A stretch of DNA of 5,623 nucleotides, taken from Anaerolineae bacterium. GTDB taxonomy: Bacteria > Chloroflexota > Anaerolineae > J102. Below are positions 1-5,623 of the stretch, in pieces. The translations under genes were made by a program, and so were the position numbers. A model generated the notes under the pieces. It saw only the letters and a program-made list of their open reading frames with translations. It searched no databases and was not told the DNA's origin. Position 1 is the stretch's first letter. Each line of letters starts with the position of its first letter. The stretch is from positions 1 to 5,623 of the forward strand of contig WGCR01000139.1 of NCBI GenBank assembly GCA_015493675.1, written 5' to 3'.

Positions 1-564
1 ATGGCAGATCAATGAGCACGCCCTGTGATGTACGCACGCCCAGTTGTTTGGCCAGCCGCAGCAAGGTGCGCGCCAGCCTGCGCTCCACCCGCTCGGTAGT
101 GAGCTCCCGGATGCGATCCTGATAAAGGCGGATGTGCTCGCCCAGAATGGCGATCGCATTGAAGCTCAAGTCGGGAAAGCGGCGCATCAGGGTTCGAAAT
201 TCAGACGCATCCCATGCCAGTGCGGTTGCATCGTCAACAGCCTGGGCGCTGACGGTGCTGCGCATTTCCATCAGCGCTGGCAATAATCCTATTTCCTCGC
301 CCGGTCCGGCGATATGTAAAATCAGTTGATGCCCATCGGGCGTTAGTTGAAAAAGGCGCACCCGCCCCCGGGTCATCAGCAGTAGCTCCCCCACCGACTC
401 ATCCTGATGAAAAATAAGCCTCCCCGCCGGAAAGGGTCGCACACGCGCCCGATCCAGGACAGCCTGCCGATCCTGTTCAGGCATTCCCTGGAACAACAAT
501 GATTGCAAAAGAAACTGGGGGGATGAGGACAAGGAGTTTTCCCGGAGAAGATGATGGTTGTCAT
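1..564 (-). CDS. Crp/Fnr-family transcriptional regulator, 3'-truncated by window edge, apparent frameshift near the N-terminus
   Basis: This is a dimeric DNA-binding regulator with an N-terminal cyclic-nucleotide-binding-like sensor domain. The continuous domain frame can be read from 532 down to 2 (177 residues). It shows an N-cap (SLLFQGMPEQDRQAVLD), beta-roll strands (FPAGRLIFHQDES, GELLLMTRGRVRLFQLTPDG), a GPGEEIGLL...RST segment resembling the phosphate-binding cassette, a long dimerisation helix (about residues 111-150) and the first helix of the winged HTH (VERRLARTLLRLAKQLGV). The recognition helix lies outside the window. The best start is the ATG at 562-564, behind an excellent Shine-Dalgarno, but it is in another frame, which closes at 376. 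In the domain frame a TAA at 566-568 excludes an ATG upstream; a TTG at 530-532 is the only early alternative and has no good RBS. One extra C in the C6 run at 517-522 would fuse ATG and domain. Family call is secure; ligand (cAMP, haem, Fe-S or other) cannot be told. Confidence 0.87.
517..522 (-). other. C6 homopolymer where the Crp/Fnr reading frame breaks
   Basis: Six consecutive C on the minus strand. Reading from the ATG at 564 gives MTTIIFSGKTPCPHPP and then enters the wrong frame. With seven C the reading becomes ...PHPPQFLLQSLLFQGMPEQ and continues through the whole sensor domain. This is the simplest single-base repair. The likeliest cause is an assembly or sequencing length error or a point deletion; slippage during translation or replication is possible but six C is a short tract for that. 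Confidence 0.7.
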
Positions 565-567
565 TTT

Positions 568-577
568 ATCACCTCCT
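568..577 (-). promoter_or_regulatory. Near-perfect Shine-Dalgarno for the Crp/Fnr gene
   Basis: The minus strand reads AGGAGGTGAT followed by AAA and ATG (start at 564). All ten bases match the anti-Shine-Dalgarno end of 16S rRNA, and AGGAGG sits 7 nt from the ATG. It is by far the strongest ribosome binding site in the window, and it decides the start even though the frame must then shift. Confidence 0.8.
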
Positions 578-590
578 CCGGCTGGGACGG

Positions 591-633
591 AAAATAAAAG
601 CCAGGCTGAGCGATGAACGCAGGCCTGGCTTTT
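591..633 (-). terminator. Stem-loop with U-tract, probable intrinsic terminator after the anti-sigma gene (or leader hairpin of the Crp gene)
   Basis: The perfect 11-bp inverted repeat AAAAGCCAGGC (596-606) / GCCTGGCTTTT (623-633) encloses 16 nt, which contain an inner GCG/CGC pairing (610-612 with 618-620). On the minus strand the stem runs into TTTTATTTT (599-591), as in Rho-independent terminators. It lies 60 nt past the anti-sigma stop. It ends only about 14 nt before the Shine-Dalgarno of the next gene, so it could equally form in the leader of a read-through transcript and act as an attenuator. The plus-strand direction also ends in TTTTAT, but no plus-strand gene needs it. In the rest of the 565-693 gap I saw only weak promoter-like hexamers (e.g. 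TATGAT at 676-671 without a convincing -35). Confidence 0.72.
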
Positions 634-693
634 ATCGTTCTTTCCCATTCCCGAAAGTCGACGACCGATGATCATACGCCATTCGCAGGAAGA

Positions 694-2133
694 CTATCCG
701 ACACGGCTTGTATCGGGCGTTTCAGATGGTTTGGGGGTGTGCGTTGGCTCGGGCGTCCGGGTTTTGTCATCATCCGGCGTTTCAGAAGGATGCGGCGTCT
801 CGGTCGGTTCCGCCGTTTCGGTGGGTTCAGGCGTCTCGGTGGGCTCGGGCGTCTCGGTGGGCTCGGGCGTGTGTGTCGGGCCCGGCGTATGGGTGCGGGT
901 GGGCGTTGGCGTCCGGGTCGGGCGAGGCGTGGGCGTAGGCGAGGGGGTAAAGACAGGCGTCGGCGTCCGGGTCGGCGACGGAGTATGAGTCGGCCTGGGA
1001 GTATGCGTGGGATGAGGCGACCGCTTTGGCGTCGGGGTCAGAGATGGCGAGGGGGTAGACGTAGGAGTGTTCGTCGGCGTCGGCGTATGCTCGGGCGTCC
1101 CCGTCTCATCAGGGGTTTCAGTAGGATGCGGTGACACCGTCGGGGAAGGCGCGGGCCCCGACATTGGGGAAGGCGTTGGCGTCGGAGAAACGGAAGGAGA
1201 AGGGGCGGCAGTTGGCCTCAAAGTGGGCGTCGGAGAAGCATTGAAGCCAGGCGTCGCGGTAGCAGTGGGAACAGGCGTCGCTGTCTGCATGGACGGCAAC
1301 GAGGGCGTGTCCGACGTTGCGACGGGAGGAAGGCCTTGTTGCGGCGGGCTGGGAGTAATTGAAGGCGATGGCGTCCCGCCAGCCGGTGTGTGAGCGGGCG
1401 TGGGGGTGGGCCCGGTGTCAGGCGTAGAGCTGACATCAGGCGTGGGCGTAGGCGTCAGCAGCGGCGGCAATGAATCAATGCCTCCCAGTTTCAGCAGGTA
1501 GTCCAATATGGTTTGGGCATTATCCTGCAAGTCAGGCGGCAGAGATGGCAACAAGGCCCGTAACCGCAACGATTGCTCCAGAGCGCGCTGTTGCAAGGCT
1601 GTCTGATCTATGTCGGGAATGGACGCAGCCTGGGCCCAGGCCTGCTGGAATTGTGTCAAAGTGCTTGCAGGCGCCGGTCGCCCGATGCGGGTCAGCCGCT
1701 CCATCTCGGTCAGCCGACGATCGGCCAGTTGCACATAATAGTCAGCCCGAGCTGCGGGCGTGCGACGGAACAAAAACATCACCGCCTCAGACCCCTGTTT
1801 GACCGGATAGAGCCATTGTCCGGGCAGGGCATCGTTGGAAAGCAACAGCACGATAATCATCGCAGCCAGCGCCAGCGCCGGGATCATTTTGCGGGGGCGC
1901 ATCCAGGGCAAACCGCTGAGTCCCATCCACCCCAGGATTCCCCGGTGACGCTGCGCGTCCAATGCCGCATTCATACGCATCCGGGCCGTGCGTCGAGGAG
2001 GCGCGGGGACAGGGGATTCCATCAACTTCCGGGCGGGCGCAAGCAGATCGCGCAGCTCGTTGTTTTCAGGAATATCCAGTCCAGCCATCATACGATTGAT
2101 GGCATCGTCCAAACGATCGTCAAATGAGGCCAT
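694..2133 (-). CDS. Membrane-anchored anti-sigma-like protein, DUF5667 type, with very long Pro/Thr-rich tail
   Basis: This is the probable membrane regulator of the ECF sigma factor encoded just upstream. With the ATG at 2131-2133 it has 479 residues. Residues 1-65 are cytosolic, with an acidic FDDRLDDAINRMMAGLDIP...ELRDLLAPARKL segment typical of DUF5667 proteins. One membrane helix spans about 83-99 (MIPALALAAMIIVLLLS). Then comes ALPGQWLYPVKQGSEAVMFLF...ARADYYVQLADRRLTEM, the DUF5667 signature (about 102-145), then further helices. From about residue 226 to the end it is almost wholly Pro/Thr/Ser/Glu repeats, presumably outside the cell. No zinc anti-sigma HxxxCxxC motif and no terminal sensor domain are present. 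The start overlaps the sigma stop by 14 nt, indicating translational coupling. A GTG at 2157 is in frame but has no RBS; the ATG has GGAGG at 2146-2150, spaced rather long at 12 nt. The anti-sigma role is inferred from context. Confidence 0.88.
   Translation of the reverse strand: MASFDDRLDDAINRMMAGLDIPENNELRDLLAPARKLMESPVPAPPRRTARMRMNAALDAQRHRGILGWMGLSGLPWMRPRKMIPALALAAMIIVLLLSNDALPGQWLYPVKQGSEAVMFLFRRTPAARADYYVQLADRRLTEMERLTRIGRPAPASTLTQFQQAWAQAASIPDIDQTALQQRALEQSLRLRALLPSLPPDLQDNAQTILDYLLKLGGIDSLPPLLTPTPTPDVSSTPDTGPTPTPAHTPAGGTPSPSITPSPPQQGLPPVATSDTPSLPSMQTATPVPTATATPGFNASPTPTLRPTAAPSPSVSPTPTPSPMSGPAPSPTVSPHPTETPDETGTPEHTPTPTNTPTSTPSPSLTPTPKRSPHPTHTPRPTHTPSPTRTPTPVFTPSPTPTPRPTRTPTPTRTHTPGPTHTPEPTETPEPTETPEPTETAEPTETPHPSETPDDDKTRTPEPTHTPKPSETPDTSRVG
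697..1458 (-). repeat. Low-complexity Pro/Thr-rich coding region (extracytoplasmic tail)
   Basis: About 254 codons with recurring TPTPTP, TPSPT, THTPxPT and PEPTET motifs, more than half the protein. The composition suggests an extended, possibly O-glycosylated stalk crossing the cell wall or S-layer. The plus strand shows the matching GGCGT/CGGCGT pattern, which creates spurious Arg/Gly/Val-rich frames. Such tracts can change length by slippage or recombination. Confidence 0.85.
797..868 (-). repeat. Four tandem 18-nt units encoding PEPTET
   Basis: The units lie at 797-814, 815-832, 833-850 and 851-868. The last two are identical (plus strand GTCTCGGTGGGCTCGGGC); the other two differ by a few bases. 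They encode the EPTETP run near the C-terminus. The same unit recurs, more diverged, at 5417-5506 in the DUF5666 gene. Confidence 0.85.
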
Positions 2134-2737
2134 GATAGCCTGACGCCTCCAGTTCACGGCGAAGGGCGGCCAGCGCCCTGTGTTGCAGCGCCTTAACGGC
2201 GCCAGTGGTTTTGCCCATGATGGCTGCCACCTCGGCGGTGCGCATCTGAGCGATGAAACGCAGCAAGATCACATCCCGCTGTTCCGGTGTGAGTTTTTGC
2301 AGAGCCTGCCGCAGATAATCGGTGGATTCACGATTGAGAAGGTGACGATCGGGATCATCTCCTCTGGAAATCCATGACTCATTCAACTCCAAAGGATCGG
2401 GCGGTCGCACCTTGCGGCGGCGATAATAGTCGTAGGTGAGGTTTTGGGCGATGCGGGTCAGCCAGCCCGCCAGCCCGCCATCCCGAGATTTGAAGCGATG
2501 AATGTTTTTGACTGCCTTCTCGAAGAGCTCGCCGCACAGGTCCTCTGCAGCACCAGCATCTCCCACCCGATAGTAAATGTAGCTGTACAGGCGAGGATAA
2601 TGGCGTTCGAAGATAACCTGCCAGGCCTCATCATCCAGTTTGCGAGCGCGCTCAACCAATGCGGCATCATCTGATAAGGGTGCGCGCCCACGCTGTTCTC
2701 GAAGAGAGGCCTGAAGGGCCAGGAGAAGGATTTGCAA
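2120..2737 (-). CDS. ECF-type RNA polymerase sigma factor (sigma-70 family)
   Basis: This protein directs RNA polymerase to a specific promoter set. It has 205 residues, usual for the family, and shows only the two ECF regions. Sigma-2 spans about 26-108 (LVERARKLDDEAWQVIFERHYPRLYSYIYYRVGDAGAAEDLCGELF, then WLTRIAQNLTYDYYRRR). Sigma-4 spans about 140-195 (LQKLTPEQRDVILLRFIAQMRTAEVAAIMGKTTGAVKALQHRALAALRREL), with the HTH at AEVAAIMGKTTGAVKALQHRA. No C-terminal extension is present. The start is a TTG at 2735-2737, 32 nt after the propeller stop, with no recognisable Shine-Dalgarno. An in-frame TAA lies just upstream, and the only other early option is the TTG beginning the codons for LVERA, which would trim the N-terminus to the edge of region 2. 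Weak initiation against a coupled anti-sigma would keep the sigma limiting. Its target promoters are unknown. Confidence 0.93.
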   Translation of the reverse strand: MQILLLALQASLREQRGRAPLSDDAALVERARKLDDEAWQVIFERHYPRLYSYIYYRVGDAGAAEDLCGELFEKAVKNIHRFKSRDGGLAGWLTRIAQNLTYDYYRRRKVRPPDPLELNESWISRGDDPDRHLLNRESTDYLRQALQKLTPEQRDVILLRFIAQMRTAEVAAIMGKTTGAVKALQHRALAALRRELEASGYHGLI

Positions 2738-2769
2738 GGTTGGTTACGACGAAAATCTCAAAAAGAAAA

Positions 2770-3912
2770 TCAGTGTCTGCGGAGAAGTGGAAGATTGATT
2801 GTAGCAAAGGCATTGCTATTATGAAAAATGCGATTGTTCCCGTTCTGATTTTCCATCCAGACGGCGCTGATGACCTGGCCATGGGCGGCCAACGCCAAAT
2901 CACCGCTGCGAGCGCTGTTTTGAGCCCAATACGCGGGACTGGTCCAGCCCGCCAGTCCGAATTGGCTGGCCAGGCCGTTATCCGTTTCCCAATCCCATTG
3001 CACCAGGCCCGCATCGGTGATGGCTACAGCCGGACGCAGACCTGGTTGTGTCACAGCCACCTGCCAGGCGTTATTCGACCAGAAAGCCAGCTTCACCCTA
3101 TCGCCTTCCTGCCAAACCAGAGCCAAACGACGGGCGTTGGCGCTCAAGTTGGGCGCCAGGGCGTGCTGACTGCCATCAGTCAGGGCAACGGGCGTTGTCC
3201 AGGCGCCGTTCCGATAGCGGGCCGTCCAGATGCGCAAATTATCAGCGAAGCTGGCCCGATATTGCCAGGCAACAACCATCTCCCCGTCATCGGCAAAAAC
3301 AACGGCGGGATTGCCGCCCAGTGCATCGGCAATAGGCAATGCCACCGGCCAACTGAGGCCATCGGAGGAGACGGCATGATAAAGGGTGCTGACGCCAGGG
3401 CTGGTGTCAGCCCAGATGAGATGCACATGTCCATCGGCGCTCACTGCCAGCGCCGGGGAAGAAGAGCCTCCGTCATTGGAGGAGACATTTTTGGGAGCGC
3501 TCCAGCCATCGACTGCGTCCCAGCGACGACTGAAAACCTCATAATTCCCGCCAAATTCCTGGGACCAGGCCAGGTAGAGCGTCTCTTCGTCGGGAGCCGC
3601 CGCCAGAGTGGGATGTTCTCCCTCGCTGGCCACCTGCACAGCGTCTGACCAGACGCCGTTCCGCTGACTCCGGCACCAGATTCCACCCTCCTGCTCCCAG
3701 GCCACATGGATGGCTCCGGCAGCGCTGACAACTATCGCAGGAGCTGCCGCGTCTTTCCCCGCTGGCGAGATGGGGAGGGGCGTAGCGATCGGGGCTGCGG
3801 CCACAGGCTGGACCAGCGCCGCGAGGGCGCTGATCCAACCAATAAGCATGAGAGTGAGGGCCAGGTTTTGGCGAGAGAGAGGCGGGGGGAGGAAGCGAGA
3901 GAATTGAAGCAC
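2770..3912 (-). CDS. Secreted seven-bladed beta-propeller protein (BNR/sialidase-like fold)
   Basis: This is an exported protein of 380 residues. Residues 1-40 form a signal peptide: basic start, hydrophobic core LALTLMLIGWISALAALV, and a likely cleavage near PVAAA. The body repeats a strand motif of hydrophobic residues plus Trp (HVAWEQ, LYLAWSQ, VHLIWAD, MVVAWQY, LALVWQE, VQWDWE, ISAVWME) at W72, W116, W167, W216, W267, W308 and W352. The spacing is 41-51 residues, which fits seven blades. Several blades also carry a GxW turn (NGVWS, DGWSAP, DGLSWP, NGAWTTP). I see no strict Asp-box (SxDxGxxW) set nor a sialidase catalytic triad, so a binding or structural role is likelier than hydrolysis. 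The C-terminus INLPLLRRH resembles the short terminal motif of many exported Chloroflexota proteins. The GTG start is 3 nt after the DUF5666 stop with GAGG 8 nt upstream, implying coupled translation. Confidence 0.88.
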   Translation of the reverse strand: MLQFSRFLPPPLSRQNLALTLMLIGWISALAALVQPVAAAPIATPLPISPAGKDAAAPAIVVSAAGAIHVAWEQEGGIWCRSQRNGVWSDAVQVASEGEHPTLAAAPDEETLYLAWSQEFGGNYEVFSRRWDAVDGWSAPKNVSSNDGGSSSPALAVSADGHVHLIWADTSPGVSTLYHAVSSDGLSWPVALPIADALGGNPAVVFADDGEMVVAWQYRASFADNLRIWTARYRNGAWTTPVALTDGSQHALAPNLSANARRLALVWQEGDRVKLAFWSNNAWQVAVTQPGLRPAVAITDAGLVQWDWETDNGLASQFGLAGWTSPAYWAQNSARSGDLALAAHGQVISAVWMENQNGNNRIFHNSNAFATINLPLLRRH

Positions 3913-3915
3913 GGG

Positions 3916-5623
3916 TTAGTCCTCACTCTTGATGCGAATAGCCAGCCAGGAGCCATCAGCCATGCGGCGAGCTTTCACCTCGACCATCACGCCGAGGCCA
4001 ATGGGCCCGTGGCGCTCATCAAACACGGTGCGGGCGTCGACCAGCACGGCGCGACCGCCGATCATCCAGGCATTCATGTCCATGCTTTGCACAACGCCCA
4101 TAAACTCGGTGTGTTCCTGAATGCGCTGCACTTCCAGACGAGAGGCCATCAGCGAGCCATCGAACTGTTGGCGAGCCTTGACCTCCACCATGGCGCCCAC
4201 GACAGGCTGCCCGATTACCAGGGTGTTGGCGTCCAGCATCACAGTGCGCCCGGCCACGGTCCAGTTGTGGGCGTCGAAGCGCTCCAACCGTCCCTTCCAT
4301 TCCATTTCACGCTGCTGCTCGAACGCATTGCCTTTCACGTCGATCTTGATGGCCAGAAGAGAGCCGTCGGCCATGCGGCGAGCTTTCACCTTGGCGCTGA
4401 CGCCCAGGGCGGCTCGTTCCAGATGTTCGAAGGATGTGCCGTCATCTACAACCAGATCGAAACCGGCGACGGTCCACATATTGGCTGACATGGCCTCGAT
4501 GGGGCCGCGAAATTCGATTTTGGCGCCATCTGGCACGTCGTCCTTGATTCGGACACGGTTGGCGTAGAGCTGTCCGTCCGCCTGGCGAGTAGCATAAACC
4601 TCGGCGCCTGCGCCCACACGGGCAACGCCGTCGCGCTGATCAACCATGGTGTTGGCGTCCAGCATCACATCGAAGCCGCCCACAGTCCAGTGATTGGCAG
4701 TCATGGCCTCGATCGTGCCACTGAATTCGACAGAGGAGCCAGGGTCATTCTGTTTTCTGGTCTTGATGCGCTCGGCCCAGAGGCTGCCGTCAGTCTGCTG
4801 GCGGGCTCGGACTTCCACAAAAGCGCCGACCTGCATGGGACCATGCTCGGTTTCCAGCCGGGTGCGGGCGTCCACCTGAACCATGCGGCCCTCGACATGC
4901 CACATGTCGCCATTCATGGCCTGGATGCGGCCTTCCCAGTCGACCCGGGGCTGATCATCATCTTCGTGGGAGCGCACGCGGATGCGGCGGGCATTCATGC
5001 TGCCGTCATTGTTTTCCCGAGCTTTGACTTCCACATAAGCGCCGACATCGGCCCGGCCTTCGCGCTCATCCATCTCGGTGTTGCCGTCAACCATAACATC
5101 ACGGCCTGCGATGGTCCACCTCGAGCCGTTCTTGGCTTGAATGCGGCCCTGGAATTCGACTTCGCGGCCATGATGGTCATCGCCCTGCTCTTTGACTTCG
5201 ATCTTCTTGGCCCAAAGGCTGCCATCAGCCTGGCGCATGGCTTCCACATCCACAGTGGCGCCGACCGCTGCCTGACCATGCTCTTCCTTGATGCGGGTGT
5301 TGCCATCCACTGTCACGGCTGTGCCGCTAATCATCCAAATGTCGCCGTTCTGGCTTTCGATGACGCCACGGAATTCGACATGCTCGCCCGCTGCGGGAGT
5401 CTGTGTGGGGGCCGGAGTTTCGGTAGGGTCAGGGGTTTCGGTGGGATGAGGCGTTCCTGTTGGATCAGGCGTCTCAGTAGGATCAGGCGTCTCGGTGGGC
5501 CCTGGCGTCCCATGATGCTCTTTTACCTCGATTTTCTTGGCGTATAAAGAGCCATCAGATTGCTTGCGGGCCTTGACCTCGACAAAAGCTCCCACCTCGG
5601 CAGGACCATGGTCTTCCTTGATC
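3916..5623 (-). CDS. Tandem DUF5666-repeat protein, 5' end outside window
   Basis: The frame is open from the window edge (first complete codon 5620-5622) to TAA at 3916-3918, giving about 568 residues of the C-terminal part. It is built of DUF5666 domains of about 62-65 residues, each with a pattern V-E-F-x-G-x-I-E-A-...-W-x-V-x-G-x-x-V-x-V-D-...-T, then VGAxVEVKARxxxDGSLxAxxIxVK. Half a domain is followed by a Pro/Thr/Glu linker (5392-5508) and then seven full domains ending at the stop. DUF5666 domains are predicted small beta-barrels of unknown function found in exported bacterial proteins. Linkers between later copies are short and charged (QGDDHHGRE, HEDDDQP). No signal peptide can be seen because the N-terminus is missing; export is inferred from the domain family and the linker. 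It is the first visible gene of the cluster and precedes the propeller by 3 nt. The GTG at 5593-5595 is an internal codon, not a start. Confidence 0.88.
   Translation of the reverse strand, partial: IKEDHGPAEVGAFVEVKARKQSDGSLYAKKIEVKEHHGTPGPTETPDPTETPDPTGTPHPTETPDPTETPAPTQTPAAGEHVEFRGVIESQNGDIWMISGTAVTVDGNTRIKEEHGQAAVGATVDVEAMRQADGSLWAKKIEVKEQGDDHHGREVEFQGRIQAKNGSRWTIAGRDVMVDGNTEMDEREGRADVGAYVEVKARENNDGSMNARRIRVRSHEDDDQPRVDWEGRIQAMNGDMWHVEGRMVQVDARTRLETEHGPMQVGAFVEVRARQQTDGSLWAERIKTRKQNDPGSSVEFSGTIEAMTANHWTVGGFDVMLDANTMVDQRDGVARVGAGAEVYATRQADGQLYANRVRIKDDVPDGAKIEFRGPIEAMSANMWTVAGFDLVVDDGTSFEHLERAALGVSAKVKARRMADGSLLAIKIDVKGNAFEQQREMEWKGRLERFDAHNWTVAGRTVMLDANTLVIGQPVVGAMVEVKARQQFDGSLMASRLEVQRIQEHTEFMGVVQSMDMNAWMIGGRAVLVDARTVFDERHGPIGLGVMVEVKARRMADGSWLAIRIKSED
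3919..5382 (-). repeat. Seven tandem DUF5666 domain repeats (about 190 nt each plus linkers)
   Basis: Copies in protein order lie at 5188-5382, 4969-5163, 4753-4947, 4543-4734, 4330-4521, 4123-4308 and 3919-4113. A half copy precedes the linker at 5518-5622. Protein similarity is clear across all copies (the W, the D..T and the DG motifs are nearly invariant). Parts are also identical as DNA: 22 nt shared by copies 5 and 7 (4370-4391 and 3959-3980), and 22 nt shared by copies 4 and 6 (4648-4669 and 4222-4243). This points to internal duplication in two-copy steps or later conversion. Confidence 0.87.
3921..3924 (-). promoter_or_regulatory. Ribosome binding site of the propeller gene
   Basis: The minus strand reads GAGG, 8 nt before the GTG at 3910-3912, and lies within the last codons of the DUF5666 gene. 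It supports the GTG as start and coupling of the two genes. Confidence 0.6.
5417..5506 (-). repeat. Five 18-nt units encoding a TETPDP-type linker
   Basis: The units lie at 5417-5434, 5435-5452, 5453-5470, 5471-5488 and 5489-5506, with plus-strand pattern GTCTCGGTGGG-TCAGGC. They encode PTETPD / PTGTPH repeats joining the half DUF5666 domain to the seven-copy array. They match the unit in the anti-sigma tail (797-868) in length, phase and most bases. Confidence 0.8.

Noticed and set aside
480..530. Cys cluster (CNHCCSREC) in the frame of the Crp gene ATG, suggestive of an Fnr-type iron-sulphur motif
   Set aside because: It occurs in the frame downstream of the C6 run, where the other frame encodes the conserved start of the sensor domain (SLLFQGMPEQ). 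Both cannot be translated in one protein, so the cysteines are probably a chance product of the wrong frame.
671..676. TATGAT as -10 of a promoter for the Crp gene
   Set aside because: There is no acceptable -35 hexamer at 16-18 nt and no extended -10; such hexamers are expected by chance.
797..868. Possible CRISPR-like or regulatory tandem repeat
   Set aside because: The units are 18 nt, contiguous without spacers, and in phase with a coding frame that gives a regular peptide.
613..1134. Plus-strand Arg/Gly-rich frame of 173 codons
   Set aside because: It is the reverse complement of the Pro/Thr repeat tail. Low complexity keeps all frames free of stops here.
2802..2818. Inverted repeat TAGCAA-5-TTGCTA near the propeller stop, with T-rich DNA downstream, as a terminator
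   Set aside because: The stem is only 6 bp and AT-containing, lies inside the coding region, and is about 32 nt from the T-rich stretch, too far for an intrinsic terminator.
2659..3648. Long plus-strand open frame of 329 codons opposite the propeller and sigma genes
   Set aside because: It lies antisense to two well-supported genes, spans their junction, has no domain-like pattern and no ribosome binding site. It is a consequence of GC-rich codon usage on the other strand.
4690..5547. Plus-strand open frame of 285 codons opposite the DUF5666 array
   Set aside because: Its repeats are the mirror image of the DUF5666 codon pattern; the minus-strand reading has clear domain conservation and this one does not.

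Overview
The window is GC-rich. All supportable genes lie on the minus strand, so the biological order runs from base 5623 down to base 1. I read it as one co-directional cluster from a bacterium that is probably a member of the Chloroflexota (Anaerolineae-like). This rests on lineage-typical traits rather than a marker gene: a DUF5667-type anti-sigma-like protein with a Leu-Arg-Pro-like N-terminal module, very long Pro/Thr 'TPTPT' tails, DUF5666 repeats, and a secreted propeller ending in an LPLLRR-type C-terminus.

Layout, in transcription order. (1) 5623-3916: the 3' part of a gene for a large protein built from tandem DUF5666 repeats. Seven complete copies and half of another are visible, with a Pro/Thr linker of 18-nt DNA units between the half repeat and the rest. 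(2) 3912-2770: a secreted seven-bladed beta-propeller (BNR/sialidase-like fold) with a signal peptide, starting at a GTG 3 nt after the previous stop. (3) 2737-2120: an ECF-type RNA polymerase sigma factor. (4) 2133-694: overlapping the sigma gene by 14 nt, a single-pass membrane protein with a cytoplasmic N-terminus, a DUF5667-type region after the membrane segment and a Pro/Thr-rich extracytoplasmic tail of about 250 residues. It is the likely anti-sigma factor or membrane partner. (5) A 129-nt intergenic region holds an 11-bp stem inverted repeat (probable intrinsic terminator or leader hairpin) and a near-ideal ribosome binding site. (6) 564-1: a Crp/Fnr-family transcription regulator, cut off by the window edge inside its DNA-binding domain. 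Its well-placed ATG is in a different frame from the rest of the domain, and one extra C in a six-C run would join the two.

The genes suggest an envelope-associated regulatory system. A sigma/anti-sigma pair is co-transcribed with two exported, repeat-rich surface proteins and followed by a small-ligand- or redox-responsive regulator. The anti-sigma tail and the linker of the DUF5666 protein use the same PxPTET-type 18-nt unit, which ties the two ends of the cluster together. The functional link is inference; the domain content and gene order are visible in the sequence. No tRNA, rRNA, CRISPR array, transposase or insertion sequence was seen.
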